DNA from: Arthrobacter sp. zg-Y820
GTDB taxonomy: Bacteria > Actinomycetota > Actinomycetes > Actinomycetales > Micrococcaceae
Assembly: GCF_030142155.1 (NCBI RefSeq)
Contig: NZ_CP126247.1
Coordinates: 1,054,001 to 1,118,000, forward strand
Direction of reading: 5' to 3'
DNA length: 64,000 bases
The position numbers and the translations under genes were made by a program. Position 1 is the first letter of the stretch, and each line of letters opens with the position of its first letter. This document shows positions 16,220 to 23,650 of this stretch, piece by piece. The notes beneath the pieces were generated by a model that made no database searches, was not told the DNA's origin, and was given only the letters and a program-made list of their open reading frames with translations.

Positions 16220-17989
16220 TCACTCCAAGGACGAAGCTGTTTTGGCGATCTCGACATCCGGCGCGAAGGTGCCGGCCGGCGGCTGCGGCTGCGGAATCGC
16301 GACGGTGAAGGTGGACCCGCGGCCGGGCTCACTGCACAGCGAGATGGTGCCGCCGTGGGCTTCGACAATGTTCTTGGTGATGGCCAGGCCCAGGCCCGCG
16401 CCCGGAATGCCGGCCCGGCGCACGGCACCGGTGCGGAAGAACTTGGTGAACAGCTCCCTCTGGTCGGCGTCGTCCATGCCCATGCCCGTGTCCTGAACCT
16501 GCAGGAACGCGCGGCCGGGCTCGGTCCAGACCCGCACGGTGACGGTGCCGCCGTCGGGCGAATACTTGATGGCGTTGGAGAGCAGGTTGTCCATCACCTG
16601 CGCGAGCCGTCCCGGATCCCCGTGGACGGTCAGCCCCGGCGCATGTTCGGCGGCGAGGACGACGCCGCCTGCGGCAGCCCGGGGCGAGGCCGACCGCAGG
16701 CCGGCGCTGATCCCCGCATCCACCGAGAAGGGGCGCGGATCCAGGGCCACGCTGCCCGAGGCCGCCGTCAGCAGGTCCGAAACCAGGCTCAGCAGGCGTT
16801 CACTGTTGCGCAGTGAGACGTCCAGCGCCTGCGGAATGGTTCCGGTGAGCCCGGTGTCCTCGGCCTCCGCCTGCGCCAGGTCCAGGTACCCGATGATCGA
16901 GGTCAGCGGAGTGCGCAGCTCGTGGGAGACGTTGGAAACAAAATCGTCCTTGGCCCGGAGGGCATCGGCCAGGGCGGTGATGTCGTTGAAGGTGATGACG
17001 GCGCCGTTGAACCCGTTCTCGTTGCGCAGGATGCGCGCCGAACAGGACAGGGCCATCTGGTGGCCGGCGGGACCGGACCAGATCAGCACGTCCTGGAACG
17101 ACTCGCCCTTCATCGCCCGGCCGACCGGCCGCTCGTCCGGGGCCAGCGCGGTGGTGCGGTCGGCGCCGAAGAAGAGCAGGTCCTGCTCCTGGGTGTGTTT
17201 CATGCCGGCGGGCCGGACGCGGTCATCCAGCACCTGCATCCGGGCATTCTTGTGCACCGCCGACCCGTTGGCGCCGACCACCAGCACGCCGACGTCGATC
17301 GCGTTCAGGACGACGTCGAGCAGCTCGGAGCGTTCGGTGCTCTCGGCCAGCGCTTTTTCCAGCAGCTCGTCCTTGTGCGCCAGTGCCGCCTGCTGGGCGG
17401 CCATGTCCTGCCGCACCAGGGTGACGGTCACGGCGACGGCCAGGGTGACCAGCGGTCCCAGGATCGGTGCGGCCAGGCGCTGCCCGGTGATGGGTATCTC
17501 TGAGACAAAGGCCGGATACCAGACGATGATGAGCGGCCCGACGAAGCTCAGCACGCGGGCGCCCACAGTGGAGACGCGGGACCAGGCCATCCAGAACACG
17601 GGAAAGACGGAGAGCAGATAAACGCCGAGGGCCAGGCCCTGACTGCCGTTGTACAGGAAGCCGATGGCCACGAAGTCCATCAGCGGCAGGATCCAGTAGG
17701 TCGGATACCAGAAGCGGTTCCACGGAACGACGGCGGCGGCCACGGTGATCAGGAGCAGCAGCACGAGGCCGGTTTGGAACGCCGGCCGGTGCAGGACTTC
17801 GGGAAGCAGCAACGCGTAGATGGCGCAGAGCAGGATGACGGTGATCACCAGGGGACCGTGGGCAATCTTGATCCGCTGGTTCAGCGACAGCTCGTAGAAC
17901 TCCGTCTGCAGGCCCAGGGAGGACAGTACGCGTGTGGCGAGCCGTGACATCGTTGGTGAATTTCTCCCTGGTAAGCGAACTGCCGTCAC
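16220..17989 (-). CDS. Membrane sensor histidine kinase (paralogue 2)
   Basis: This is a 589-aa paralogue of the kinase at 11142-12839 with the same order: about six membrane helices, PAS-like segment (VLNAIDVGVLVVGANG), HisKA with His near 356 (NVSHELRTPLTSIIGYLD), and HATPase with LLSNAIKYSPDGG, VQDTGMGMD and GAGLGLAI. The GTG at 17989 gives 589 aa; an ATG 13 codons later (17950) matches the paralogue's N-terminus better and has GGGAG 13 bases upstream, so the true start is open. No response regulator is adjacent. The small Hpt-like protein directly upstream (18017-18379) may be linked to its signalling. Confidence 0.9.
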   Translation of the reverse strand: MTAVRLPGRNSPTMSRLATRVLSSLGLQTEFYELSLNQRIKIAHGPLVITVILLCAIYALLLPEVLHRPAFQTGLVLLLLITVAAAVVPWNRFWYPTYWILPLMDFVAIGFLYNGSQGLALGVYLLSVFPVFWMAWSRVSTVGARVLSFVGPLIIVWYPAFVSEIPITGQRLAAPILGPLVTLAVAVTVTLVRQDMAAQQAALAHKDELLEKALAESTERSELLDVVLNAIDVGVLVVGANGSAVHKNARMQVLDDRVRPAGMKHTQEQDLLFFGADRTTALAPDERPVGRAMKGESFQDVLIWSGPAGHQMALSCSARILRNENGFNGAVITFNDITALADALRAKDDFVSNVSHELRTPLTSIIGYLDLAQAEAEDTGLTGTIPQALDVSLRNSERLLSLVSDLLTAASGSVALDPRPFSVDAGISAGLRSASPRAAAGGVVLAAEHAPGLTVHGDPGRLAQVMDNLLSNAIKYSPDGGTVTVRVWTEPGRAFLQVQDTGMGMDDADQRELFTKFFRTGAVRRAGIPGAGLGLAITKNIVEAHGGTISLCSEPGRGSTFTVAIPQPQPPAGTFAPDVEIAKTASSLE

Positions 17990-18016
17990 CTCAGGGTACC
18001 GGCGCCGGCCTGCGAT

Positions 18017-18379
18017 CTAGTCCAGGGACGCGAGCAGGCAGGCCATGGTTTCCCGGCCGCAGGCGGCGATCACGCCGAGCATGGAAGCGAGGTCCACGGC
18101 ACCGGAACGGACGAGGCACTGCTGGGCGGCGGAAGCCAGGGCGGCGAGGCGCATCGCTCCGGCCATCTCGCTGGAGATCTTGATGCTGAGCACCACGTCC
18201 ATGGCGGCGGCGTCGTCGGCCCCCGTCACGGCGCGGTGCAGGCGCTCATAGCGGGATTCCCAGAGGGCGACGTAATTGCCGACAAACTCGCGGCACGAGG
18301 CCGGGCCCACGGCATCGGTGAGGTCGAGCAGCTGTTCGCGGGCGATCAGGTCGGGGCCGTGCTCGGCGGTGGCGATCAT
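18017..18379 (-). CDS. Hpt-like helical protein lacking the phospho-histidine
   Basis: This 120-aa all-helical protein aligns by eye with histidine phosphotransfer domains. The stretch IKISSEMAGAMRLAALA follows the Hpt pattern (H-x-L-K-G-S-S-x-x-x-G-A-x-x-L-A), keeping Lys, Ser-Ser, Gly-Ala and Leu-Ala. However, Leu stands where the phospho-accepting His belongs, and the Gly after the Lys is Ile. It would therefore be a non-phosphorylatable pseudo-Hpt that may bind a kinase or receiver without passing phosphate. Its ATG overlaps the stop of a 20-codon frame with an excellent ribosome site. It is immediately upstream of sensor kinase 2 in the same direction. Family membership is a pattern judgement only. 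Confidence 0.55.
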   Translation of the reverse strand: MIATAEHGPDLIAREQLLDLTDAVGPASCREFVGNYVALWESRYERLHRAVTGADDAAAMDVVLSIKISSEMAGAMRLAALASAAQQCLVRSGAVDLASMLGVIAACGRETMACLLASLD

Positions 18380-18438
18380 CGCCGGGAACCGGGAGTCGGC
18401 CGCGACGGGACGACGGACGCGGATGCCAGTGGAACCAT
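18376..18438 (-). CDS. Possible 20-codon leader peptide upstream of the Hpt-like gene
   Basis: An ATG at 18438 is preceded at six bases by GGAGG, a near-perfect ribosome site. It opens a 20-residue frame (MVPLASASVVPSRPTPGSRR) whose TGA overlaps the next gene's ATG as ATGA. The Hpt-like gene itself has no clear ribosome site, so its translation may depend on re-initiation after this frame. It could equally mark a frameshifted N-terminus. Confidence 0.35.
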   Translation of the reverse strand: MVPLASASVVPSRPTPGSRR

Positions 18439-18601
18439 GGGGGACCTCCGCTCGGTGGGGCCGCGCTGGAGGCGGCGGTGCTGGGTGATGGGACTTGATG
18501 TTAAGAGAATGCCAGCGTTAGCTCAGGAACTGCCCCCGGGAAAACGCAAGATCGGGACAAGATTCTGCGTCCCGGTATTTACCTCCCTGTTTACCTCCCC
18601 G

Positions 18602-18657
18602 CGAGATGGCAGTAAGCGCAGTTCTCAGCGCTCAGACGAGGACTTACTGCCATCTCG
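18602..18657. terminator. 15-bp inverted repeat at the 3' end of the VanZ gene
   Basis: CGAGATGGCAGTAAG (18602-18616) and its exact reverse complement (18643-18657) form a 15-bp stem with a 26-base loop. The right arm lies within the last codons of the VanZ gene, whose stop is at 18625. No long T run follows, so it may be a non-canonical terminator or a dispersed palindromic element. Confidence 0.5.
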
Positions 18658-19179
18658 GCGGGAGGTACTGCGGCGGGAGCGCCAGGCGTAGACAACGATG
18701 CAGCCCAGGGCAGCGCCGAGCGAGTTGGCGGTGACGTCGTAAATCATGGCGAAGCGGTTGGGCAGCAGCAGGGCCTGGGTGGCTTCAATCAGGCAGGAGG
18801 CCACGATGCCGCCGGCGGCGGCCCACCAGATCCGCCGTTCGGGCAGCCAGGCGGCGGCGAGCAGGCCAAAGGGCACAAAGAGCAGGACATTGGCCTGATT
18901 CTCGACGAAGGAGTAATTGACCCAGCCGGGCACCCCGAGTCCATGCAGCTTGCGCAGCACGGCCGCGAGCGTTCCGGCGGAGCCCTGGTCCACCGGGGAG
19001 GGCCAGAACACGATCAGCGCCAGCACCCCTATATAGAGGAGGAAGAGAGCAGCCAGCGTCCGGCGCTGCCGGACTCTGCGGGACGGGCGCGGCGGCGACG
19101 GCGAGGGCTGGGGCGGCGGCGAGGGCTGCGGAGGCGGTGGAGGCGGCGGCGGGAACGGCGCGGGTCGGCTGTCCGTCAC
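18625..19179 (-). CDS. VanZ-like membrane protein
   Basis: The protein is 184 aa from a GTG at 19179, which overlaps the phosphatase stop by four bases (GTGA). A proline-rich N-terminus (many PPP and PSP runs, residues 8-35) precedes a first membrane helix. The VanZ core follows: NYSFVENQANVLLFVPFGLLAAAW, ASCLIEATQALLLPNRFAMIYDVTANSLGAALG (landmarks N-V-LF-PFG, E-x-x-Q, D-x-x-x-N-x-x-G). VanZ relatives confer low-level teicoplanin resistance in some bacteria, but most actinobacterial members have no known role. The frame stays open upstream, but that part overlaps the phosphatase and is not the gene. Confidence 0.85.
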   Translation of the reverse strand: MTDSRPAPFPPPPPPPPQPSPPPQPSPSPPRPSRRVRQRRTLAALFLLYIGVLALIVFWPSPVDQGSAGTLAAVLRKLHGLGVPGWVNYSFVENQANVLLFVPFGLLAAAWLPERRIWWAAAGGIVASCLIEATQALLLPNRFAMIYDVTANSLGAALGCIVVYAWRSRRSTSRRDGSKSSSER

Positions 19180-19751
19180 CGGTGCCGGCGTTCCCAGGAC
19201 AGCAGCGTGTTCACGGCGGGGGCGAGCTCGTGGACCATCTGCTGGTACACCTCTTCGCTGCGGCGGTAGGGGTCGACGACGTCGTCCTCCTCCGGGCCCA
19301 CCGGGTTGGCGGAGCGCAGCCGCAGCGCCCGCGACAGGGCCGCCGTCCAGCGTTGGGAGGCGTCGACGTCGTGCTGTCCGTCCACCTGGGGCAGTAGCCG
19401 GGCCAGCTCGCGCAGGGTAAAGGTGCGGCGCAGCAGACCGGGCGCTAGTTCCACCACTTTGCTGCGGTGCGCCCGGCTCAGCGCCAGGATGAGGTCCTGG
19501 CCGGCCAGGATGTTGGTGCTGAGCTGGCGGGAGGCGAAGTTGGTGGAGTCCCCGCCGAAGACGTTCACGAAACCGGCGACGTGCGGTTCGATGCCCGAGC
19601 CCACCAGCGCGCCGGTGCCGGCGCTCGCCACCTCGAACTCTCCGGGGGCCATGGCGTCGAAGCCGGCCTGGAGCAGGCGCTCGGCCATGGGGGAGCGGCA
19701 GATGTTGCCGGTGCAGACGGTCAGGATGCGGAACGGGGTGTTGGTGGTCAT
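19176..19751 (-). CDS. Low-molecular-weight protein tyrosine phosphatase
   Basis: The 191-aa protein starts with the LMW-PTP active-site loop V-C13-TGNIC-R19-S and ends with the general-acid loop EEDDVVDPYRRSEEVY. Other landmarks are ASAGTGALVG and DLILALSRAHRSKV. Compared with the usual 150-160 aa it carries about 30 extra residues between the core and the DPY loop (FTLRELARLLPQVDG onward), as often seen in actinobacterial Wzb-like proteins. Tyrosine phosphatases of this class reverse BY-kinase autophosphorylation in polysaccharide export, and a BY-kinase lies at the left edge of the window. The link is an inference. Confidence 0.88.
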   Translation of the reverse strand: MTTNTPFRILTVCTGNICRSPMAERLLQAGFDAMAPGEFEVASAGTGALVGSGIEPHVAGFVNVFGGDSTNFASRQLSTNILAGQDLILALSRAHRSKVVELAPGLLRRTFTLRELARLLPQVDGQHDVDASQRWTAALSRALRLRSANPVGPEEDDVVDPYRRSEEVYQQMVHELAPAVNTLLSWERRHR

Positions 19752-20036
19752 GTCCTCGGGCTTCGGATCGTGCTGGTTTGAGACTGGTTCGGTGCTCTTG
19801 TGGTGCTTTGTGCGTGCTATTCGGCGCGCGAACGGCCGTTTTTCGGATGACTCCGCGGCTCATTGCGCTGTTGTTGAGGTTACCTTGTGCGGCCCTTGAG
19901 CTTTGGCCAAACGTTGCTAGAACCCTGCGGGAAGACGGCGTTGTTTCTTGAGGACGGAGCGGCAAAGTAATACCCAGCGGCAAGGAAAACCTTCCTAGGC
20001 CGAAAAGTTTCAAGCACAACGAACAAGGGGAACACA

Positions 20037-20621
20037 ATGAACAAGATGGCTAAAGGCGCACTGGCAATCGGTCTCGGCTCTGCACTGCTGCTCGGCGGCG
20101 GCGGAACCCTGGCAGTCTGGAACCAGACGCAGGCAGCCAATGCCGGTCAGATCGCAGCCGGTGACCTGGAACTGACCACCCAGCCCGGTGTGTGGAAGAA
20201 CGCCTACGGCACTGTGGTGGACCTGGATCCGACCAACGCTGTCACGGACTACAAGGTGGTTCCCGGTGATGTCCTCACCTACAGCCAGACCATGGACGTC
20301 ACGCTGGTCGGCGACCTGATGAAGGCCAAACTCTCCATCCAGAACATCCCCTCCAGCACCTTCGTGGACCAGAACATCACGGTCGAAAACGTGGTCGTCA
20401 AGGACGCTGCAGGTAAAGACCTGAAGGACGCCATCATCGAGTCGAGCAAGGAAACGCCCACCCAGAAGGTAACCGCCTCAGCGAAGTTCACCTTCAAGCA
20501 GGACACGGACCTGCGCAGCAGCGTCAAGGCGCTGGCCGACTTCAAGAACATCTCCTACAAGCTGGACCAGCAGGTTCTGCCGGCGCCGACCGCCTCAGCC
20601 ACGCCCGCTCCCACCAACTAA
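20037..20621 (+). CDS. TasA/CalY-like secreted protein with SipW-type signal peptide (first)
   Basis: This 194-aa protein has the actinobacterial alternate-type signal peptide: a hydrophobic stretch with GGGGTLAVWNQTQAANAGQIAAGDL, the form processed by SipW-type signal peptidases. The mature part is rich in beta-prone sequence and has a TasA/CalY-like beginning (LELTTQPGVWKN, KVVPGDVLTYSQTMDVTLVG). It ends in a short Pro/Ala/Thr tail (residues 183-194). AAGGGGAA lies six bases before the ATG. Relatives form amyloid-like or structural surface fibres in Bacillus; for Actinobacteria this is inferred. It heads a five-gene group that includes the matching signal peptidase. Confidence 0.85.
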   Translation: MNKMAKGALAIGLGSALLLGGGGTLAVWNQTQAANAGQIAAGDLELTTQPGVWKNAYGTVVDLDPTNAVTDYKVVPGDVLTYSQTMDVTLVGDLMKAKLSIQNIPSSTFVDQNITVENVVVKDAAGKDLKDAIIESSKETPTQKVTASAKFTFKQDTDLRSSVKALADFKNISYKLDQQVLPAPTASATPAPTN

Positions 20622-20652
20622 CACCGGCTAACGCCACCTTGTTCTAACCCCT

Positions 20653-20686
20653 GGCTGTGCGCGGTGCACACGCTCCGCGCACAGCC
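20653..20686 (+). terminator. Intergenic hairpin between the two TasA-like genes
   Basis: GGCTGTGCGCGG and its exact reverse complement form a 12-bp stem with a 10-base loop, followed by TGTTCCCCC. In the middle of an operon this probably acts as a partial terminator or RNA-stability element that sets higher expression of the first gene, as is common for abundant secreted fibre proteins. It ends 23 bases before the likely GTG start of the next gene. Confidence 0.6.
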
Positions 20687-20709
20687 TGTTCCCCCTGGAG
20701 ATGAATTCC

Positions 20710-21258
20710 GTGAAGAGTCTTCGAGCACTGAAAGCGGCCGGTCTGATTTTTGCCGCCGTGGTGCTTGGCCTCATGACGGTCCAGGGAAGCTACGCACTGT
20801 GGAACGCAGCAGCACCGTCCAACGCCGGCACCATCCAGGCAGCGGACTTCAGCATCCTGATCAACGGTGCGGACATGACCACAACGCCCATTGATTTTGC
20901 GGCCGGGCAGCTCACACGCGGCGGCAAGCCGGCTGTCAAATACTTTGAGGTCACGAACAACGTCAACGTCACGGCAAATTCCCCGCTGAAGCTTCAGGCC
21001 AGCCTGACCGGCCTGGGCGCGGTCAACGGCTTCGGCGGCCATCTGACGGTCAAAGCAGCAGCAGTTACAGCAGGAACAAACTGTGACCTGGTGGGAGCCG
21101 GTTCGTATTCAACGGCCCCGAAAATGCCGATACTCGCAAAGAGCATCCCGCAGGGAATCTGTCTGAAAGCGGAACTCAGCGGAACCACACCGGCGGAATA
21201 CCTGGGGCGGAACTTCAGTATGCAGCCGGCCCTGGTAGTAGCCCAGCTGCCCGTTTGA
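20710..21258 (+). CDS. Secreted protein with SipW-type signal peptide (second)
   Basis: The protein has about 182 aa. I chose the GTG at 20710 because GGAG lies nine bases before it, whereas the in-frame ATG at 20701 would overlap the ribosome site. The signal region (FAAVVLGLMTVQGSYALWNAAAPSNAGTIQAADF; landmark A-L-W-N then NAGTIQAADF) matches the first TasA-like protein. The mature part is small and beta-rich with two cysteines (TNCDLVG and QGICLKAE) that could form a disulfide. Its stop overlaps an upstream frame of the signal peptidase gene. It probably is a minor or anchoring subunit of the same surface structure. Confidence 0.8.
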   Translation: MKSLRALKAAGLIFAAVVLGLMTVQGSYALWNAAAPSNAGTIQAADFSILINGADMTTTPIDFAAGQLTRGGKPAVKYFEVTNNVNVTANSPLKLQASLTGLGAVNGFGGHLTVKAAAVTAGTNCDLVGAGSYSTAPKMPILAKSIPQGICLKAELSGTTPAEYLGRNFSMQPALVVAQLPV

Positions 21259-21299
21259 GCAGCCCAGTAGCACCAACGATCAACAGGACAGGAAGAACC

Positions 21300-22064
21300 A
21301 TGAGCGGTCGCAGGAAAGCGGAAGTCAAAGCCAGCCCCCTGAGCTTCATCGGCACCTGTGTCAGCTACATCGCGCTTTGCCTCGCAACCCTGGCTGCCCT
21401 CGCCCTGGTTGTCGTTCCGATGCTCACCGGCTCACAGACCTACAGCGTCCTCACCAGCTCCATGGCCCCGAAGTACGCACCGGGAACCTTCCTCGTGGTC
21501 AAGCCCATTCCCTTCGAGGAATTGCGCATCGGCGACGTCATCACCTACCAGATTGAATCCGGCTCTCCCGCCGTCATCACCCACCGCATCACCGCCATCA
21601 GCGCGGAGCAGAGTGGAGAAACGGTTTTCACCACCAAGGGCGACAACAACGACGTTGAAGACGAACTGCCCGTGCGTGAAATCCAGGTCAAGGGAAAGCT
21701 CTTCTACGCGGTCCCGTTTGTCGGCTTCATTGCCAACGGCCTGGGCAACTCCGACCGCGGTGCGATTGCCCAATGGGGCGCCTTTGCCCTGATGGGATAC
21801 GGAGTGGTTGCTCTGGTCCGCGGTGCCCTGGCCAAGAAGCGCAATAACGACGACGGCGGGTCCACGGAAGGCCCGACCGAGCAGGGACCCGACGACGACA
21901 CAATCTTCCCCAGCTTCGGTTCTTCCACTGACAGCGGCTCCGATTTCCTCGAGCACGGCGATCCCATCCTGACGGACTGTGACGGCTGTGACCACGACCA
22001 TTCTCGCGAGAACACCTCAACCCGCCACCGTGTCGAAACTCGAAAGCACGCCACCGTCTCATGA
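21300..22064 (+). CDS. sipW: SipW-type signal peptidase I
   Basis: This 254-aa membrane peptidase has the archaeal/ER-type (SipW) arrangement. An N-terminal membrane helix is followed by the catalytic Ser in SVLTSSMAPKYAPGTFL and by His rather than Lys as general base in VITHRITAI, then TTKGDNNDVEDELPV with the conserved GDNN, VKGKLFYAVPFVGF and a C-terminal membrane helix. The ATG at 21300 is preferred because AGGAAG lies just before it; a TTG at 21255 overlapping the previous stop is the alternative. The acidic, Asp/Ser/Thr-rich tail (residues 195-254) is longer than in Bacillus SipW. Its expected substrates are the neighbouring proteins with alternate-type signals. Confidence 0.92.
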   Translation: MSGRRKAEVKASPLSFIGTCVSYIALCLATLAALALVVVPMLTGSQTYSVLTSSMAPKYAPGTFLVVKPIPFEELRIGDVITYQIESGSPAVITHRITAISAEQSGETVFTTKGDNNDVEDELPVREIQVKGKLFYAVPFVGFIANGLGNSDRGAIAQWGAFALMGYGVVALVRGALAKKRNNDDGGSTEGPTEQGPDDDTIFPSFGSSTDSGSDFLEHGDPILTDCDGCDHDHSRENTSTRHRVETRKHATVS

Positions 22065-22972
22065 ACCGGTCCACAGCATCCACGAGGGGACGGAGCCGGC
22101 GATTGATCGGCGCATCGGCCGTCGGTGCTGTTGCTGTAGCCGTTTCCCTGGCCGGAGCGCCCGGCGCTTTCGCGGCCGATGACTATCTCGAATTCAGTCT
22201 CGACGGTGTGACGTATTCACGGACGATGACTGGCCCTATCTTCAAGGAAGCGTTTCAATACGTACCTGGGGCCTCGGCTGGTGCCACCATCTGGATTCGC
22301 AACAACAGCGATGAACCTGCACGCCTGTCCTCGGCTGCCGTCATGGTTCGTTCCGACCCACAGCTCGACCGGCAGCTGGGCCTGACGGCCGGACTGGCAG
22401 CGGCCCCCGGGGACCGGGTTGCCTTGGGCTCCCAGGGCAGCTGCACCGACGTCCCGCAGGTGCGGGACCTTGCATCCGGAGAGCAACTTAACCTGAGCCT
22501 TGTCGTCGATCTTTCCGCCGATGCCCCGAACGACACCATGAACCGCACGGCTGATTTCGACGTGGTTTTCCTCCTGGAATCCAAAGATGCTGCACCCCGC
22601 CAAGCCTGTGCTGCTCTGAGCGGTCCGATCCAGCCGCCCGCCGAATCGGAAGCACATCCAGGCAACCCTGCCCCAACGGGCACAGCCGCGTCCACCTCGG
22701 AACTGGTGGCTCTTTCCGCGATATCGGGACCCCGTCTTGCAACAACCACCAACAGCGTTTTCCCGGCTGCGCTGCCGGAACGCCCCGCTTACGTGCGCCA
22801 GCCTCAGGCTGTTGTCCCGCCCCAACAGCAGCCCCCGGCCGGAATCGTACCTGCTGGTTTCCAGAGCACTGTGGAGCCAATCATCCGGTCGCTCTCGGGT
22901 ACGCTCCTGATAGGTATGTCGGTGGTTTTCTGCGCCGCAGTTGTTCTTCGTGTACGAAAAAGGCAGGCATGA
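22061..22972 (+). CDS. Secreted membrane-anchored protein of the SipW locus
   Basis: This 303-aa protein has a long basic N-terminus and a conventional signal peptide ending in GAPGAFAADD (near residue 39). The ectodomain (40-200) is beta-rich with an IWIRNNSDEPARLSSAAV stretch like an immunoglobulin-type fold and a cysteine pair. A Pro/Ala/Thr-rich spacer (205-270) and a C-terminal membrane helix with basic end (RVRKRQA) follow. It is coupled to the signal peptidase gene by an ATGA overlap and to the next gene by another. It is not a family I can name; anchor or assembly factor for the TasA-like fibres is a plausible guess. Confidence 0.75.
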   Translation: MNRSTASTRGRSRRLIGASAVGAVAVAVSLAGAPGAFAADDYLEFSLDGVTYSRTMTGPIFKEAFQYVPGASAGATIWIRNNSDEPARLSSAAVMVRSDPQLDRQLGLTAGLAAAPGDRVALGSQGSCTDVPQVRDLASGEQLNLSLVVDLSADAPNDTMNRTADFDVVFLLESKDAAPRQACAALSGPIQPPAESEAHPGNPAPTGTAASTSELVALSAISGPRLATTTNSVFPAALPERPAYVRQPQAVVPPQQQPPAGIVPAGFQSTVEPIIRSLSGTLLIGMSVVFCAAVVLRVRKRQA

Positions 22973-23562
22973 ATAAGAAGCAGGTGGGGGCTGCACCGGC
23001 CGAGGAAAATCTGCCCGAAGCTGGGCTGGGTTGGTTCGCCCGGCTCCGAGTCCAGCCGGGTTTCCGAACGGCCGCCATTGCTTTCATTTTGACAGTGGTG
23101 CTGGGGCTCGGCGGGACCGCTGCGTACGCGTGGTGGAGTCAGAGCCGTGCGGTGAGCATTGTCGGGACGACAGGCTATGCCCTTCCCGTTCCGTCAGCCG
23201 CCCGCTGTGTCACAGCTTCGCCCAACCGAGTGGAGTGGAGCCCCGCTGCGGGTGTTGATCCCGAGGCGAAGTACATTCTGACCTTCCAGTCGAGGGGCCA
23301 ATCGGTCTCGTACGCTGTTCCGCTGGCGTCATCAAGCGTGGAACCCTCCAACCTGCCAGCGCTTCGTGAGGAATTCGGGGCGACCTTCACCGCCCGTTTT
23401 CCACTAACAGTCACGATGAGGACCGCCATTGTTGTGACGGAAGGCAGAGGTATCACCCGAATTGGGGACGATGTAGTGGCGAGGTCCCTCAAGTCTGAAG
23501 TCAGTACACCACTGCAGATGTTCTACTCGACGACTCTCTGGACCAACTATCCCTGTTCCTGA
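22969..23562 (+). CDS. Membrane-anchored protein, last gene of the SipW operon
   Basis: This 197-aa protein has a cytoplasmic N-terminus of about 35 residues, one membrane helix (FILTVVLGLGGTAAYAWWSQ), and an external domain of about 140 residues with cysteines at RCVTA and the C-terminal NYPCS. The AYAWWS sequence after the helix recalls the W-containing end of alternate-type signals, so it may also be cut by the SipW enzyme. It starts inside the previous stop codon (ATGA). Function is unknown; its conserved position suggests part of the secreted assembly. Confidence 0.72.
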   Translation: MNKKQVGAAPAEENLPEAGLGWFARLRVQPGFRTAAIAFILTVVLGLGGTAAYAWWSQSRAVSIVGTTGYALPVPSAARCVTASPNRVEWSPAAGVDPEAKYILTFQSRGQSVSYAVPLASSSVEPSNLPALREEFGATFTARFPLTVTMRTAIVVTEGRGITRIGDDVVARSLKSEVSTPLQMFYSTTLWTNYPCS

Positions 23563-23650
23563 GCCCGTGCAGCCTTCGGCTGGCACACATCGCAGCATGT
23601 TCGGCAGTGCTCCGTGCCCAGCCGGGTTACCGTACTTCCGCCCCTAGCCG

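Noticed and set aside
15766..16428. Longer start for the YCII gene
   Set aside because: The upstream part overlaps the kinase 3' end; AAGGAG directly precedes the internal ATG at 16173.
18625..20037. 470-codon reading of the VanZ gene
   Set aside because: The first 286 codons overlap the tyrosine phosphatase in another frame; the GTGA-coupled start at 19179 fits the family size.
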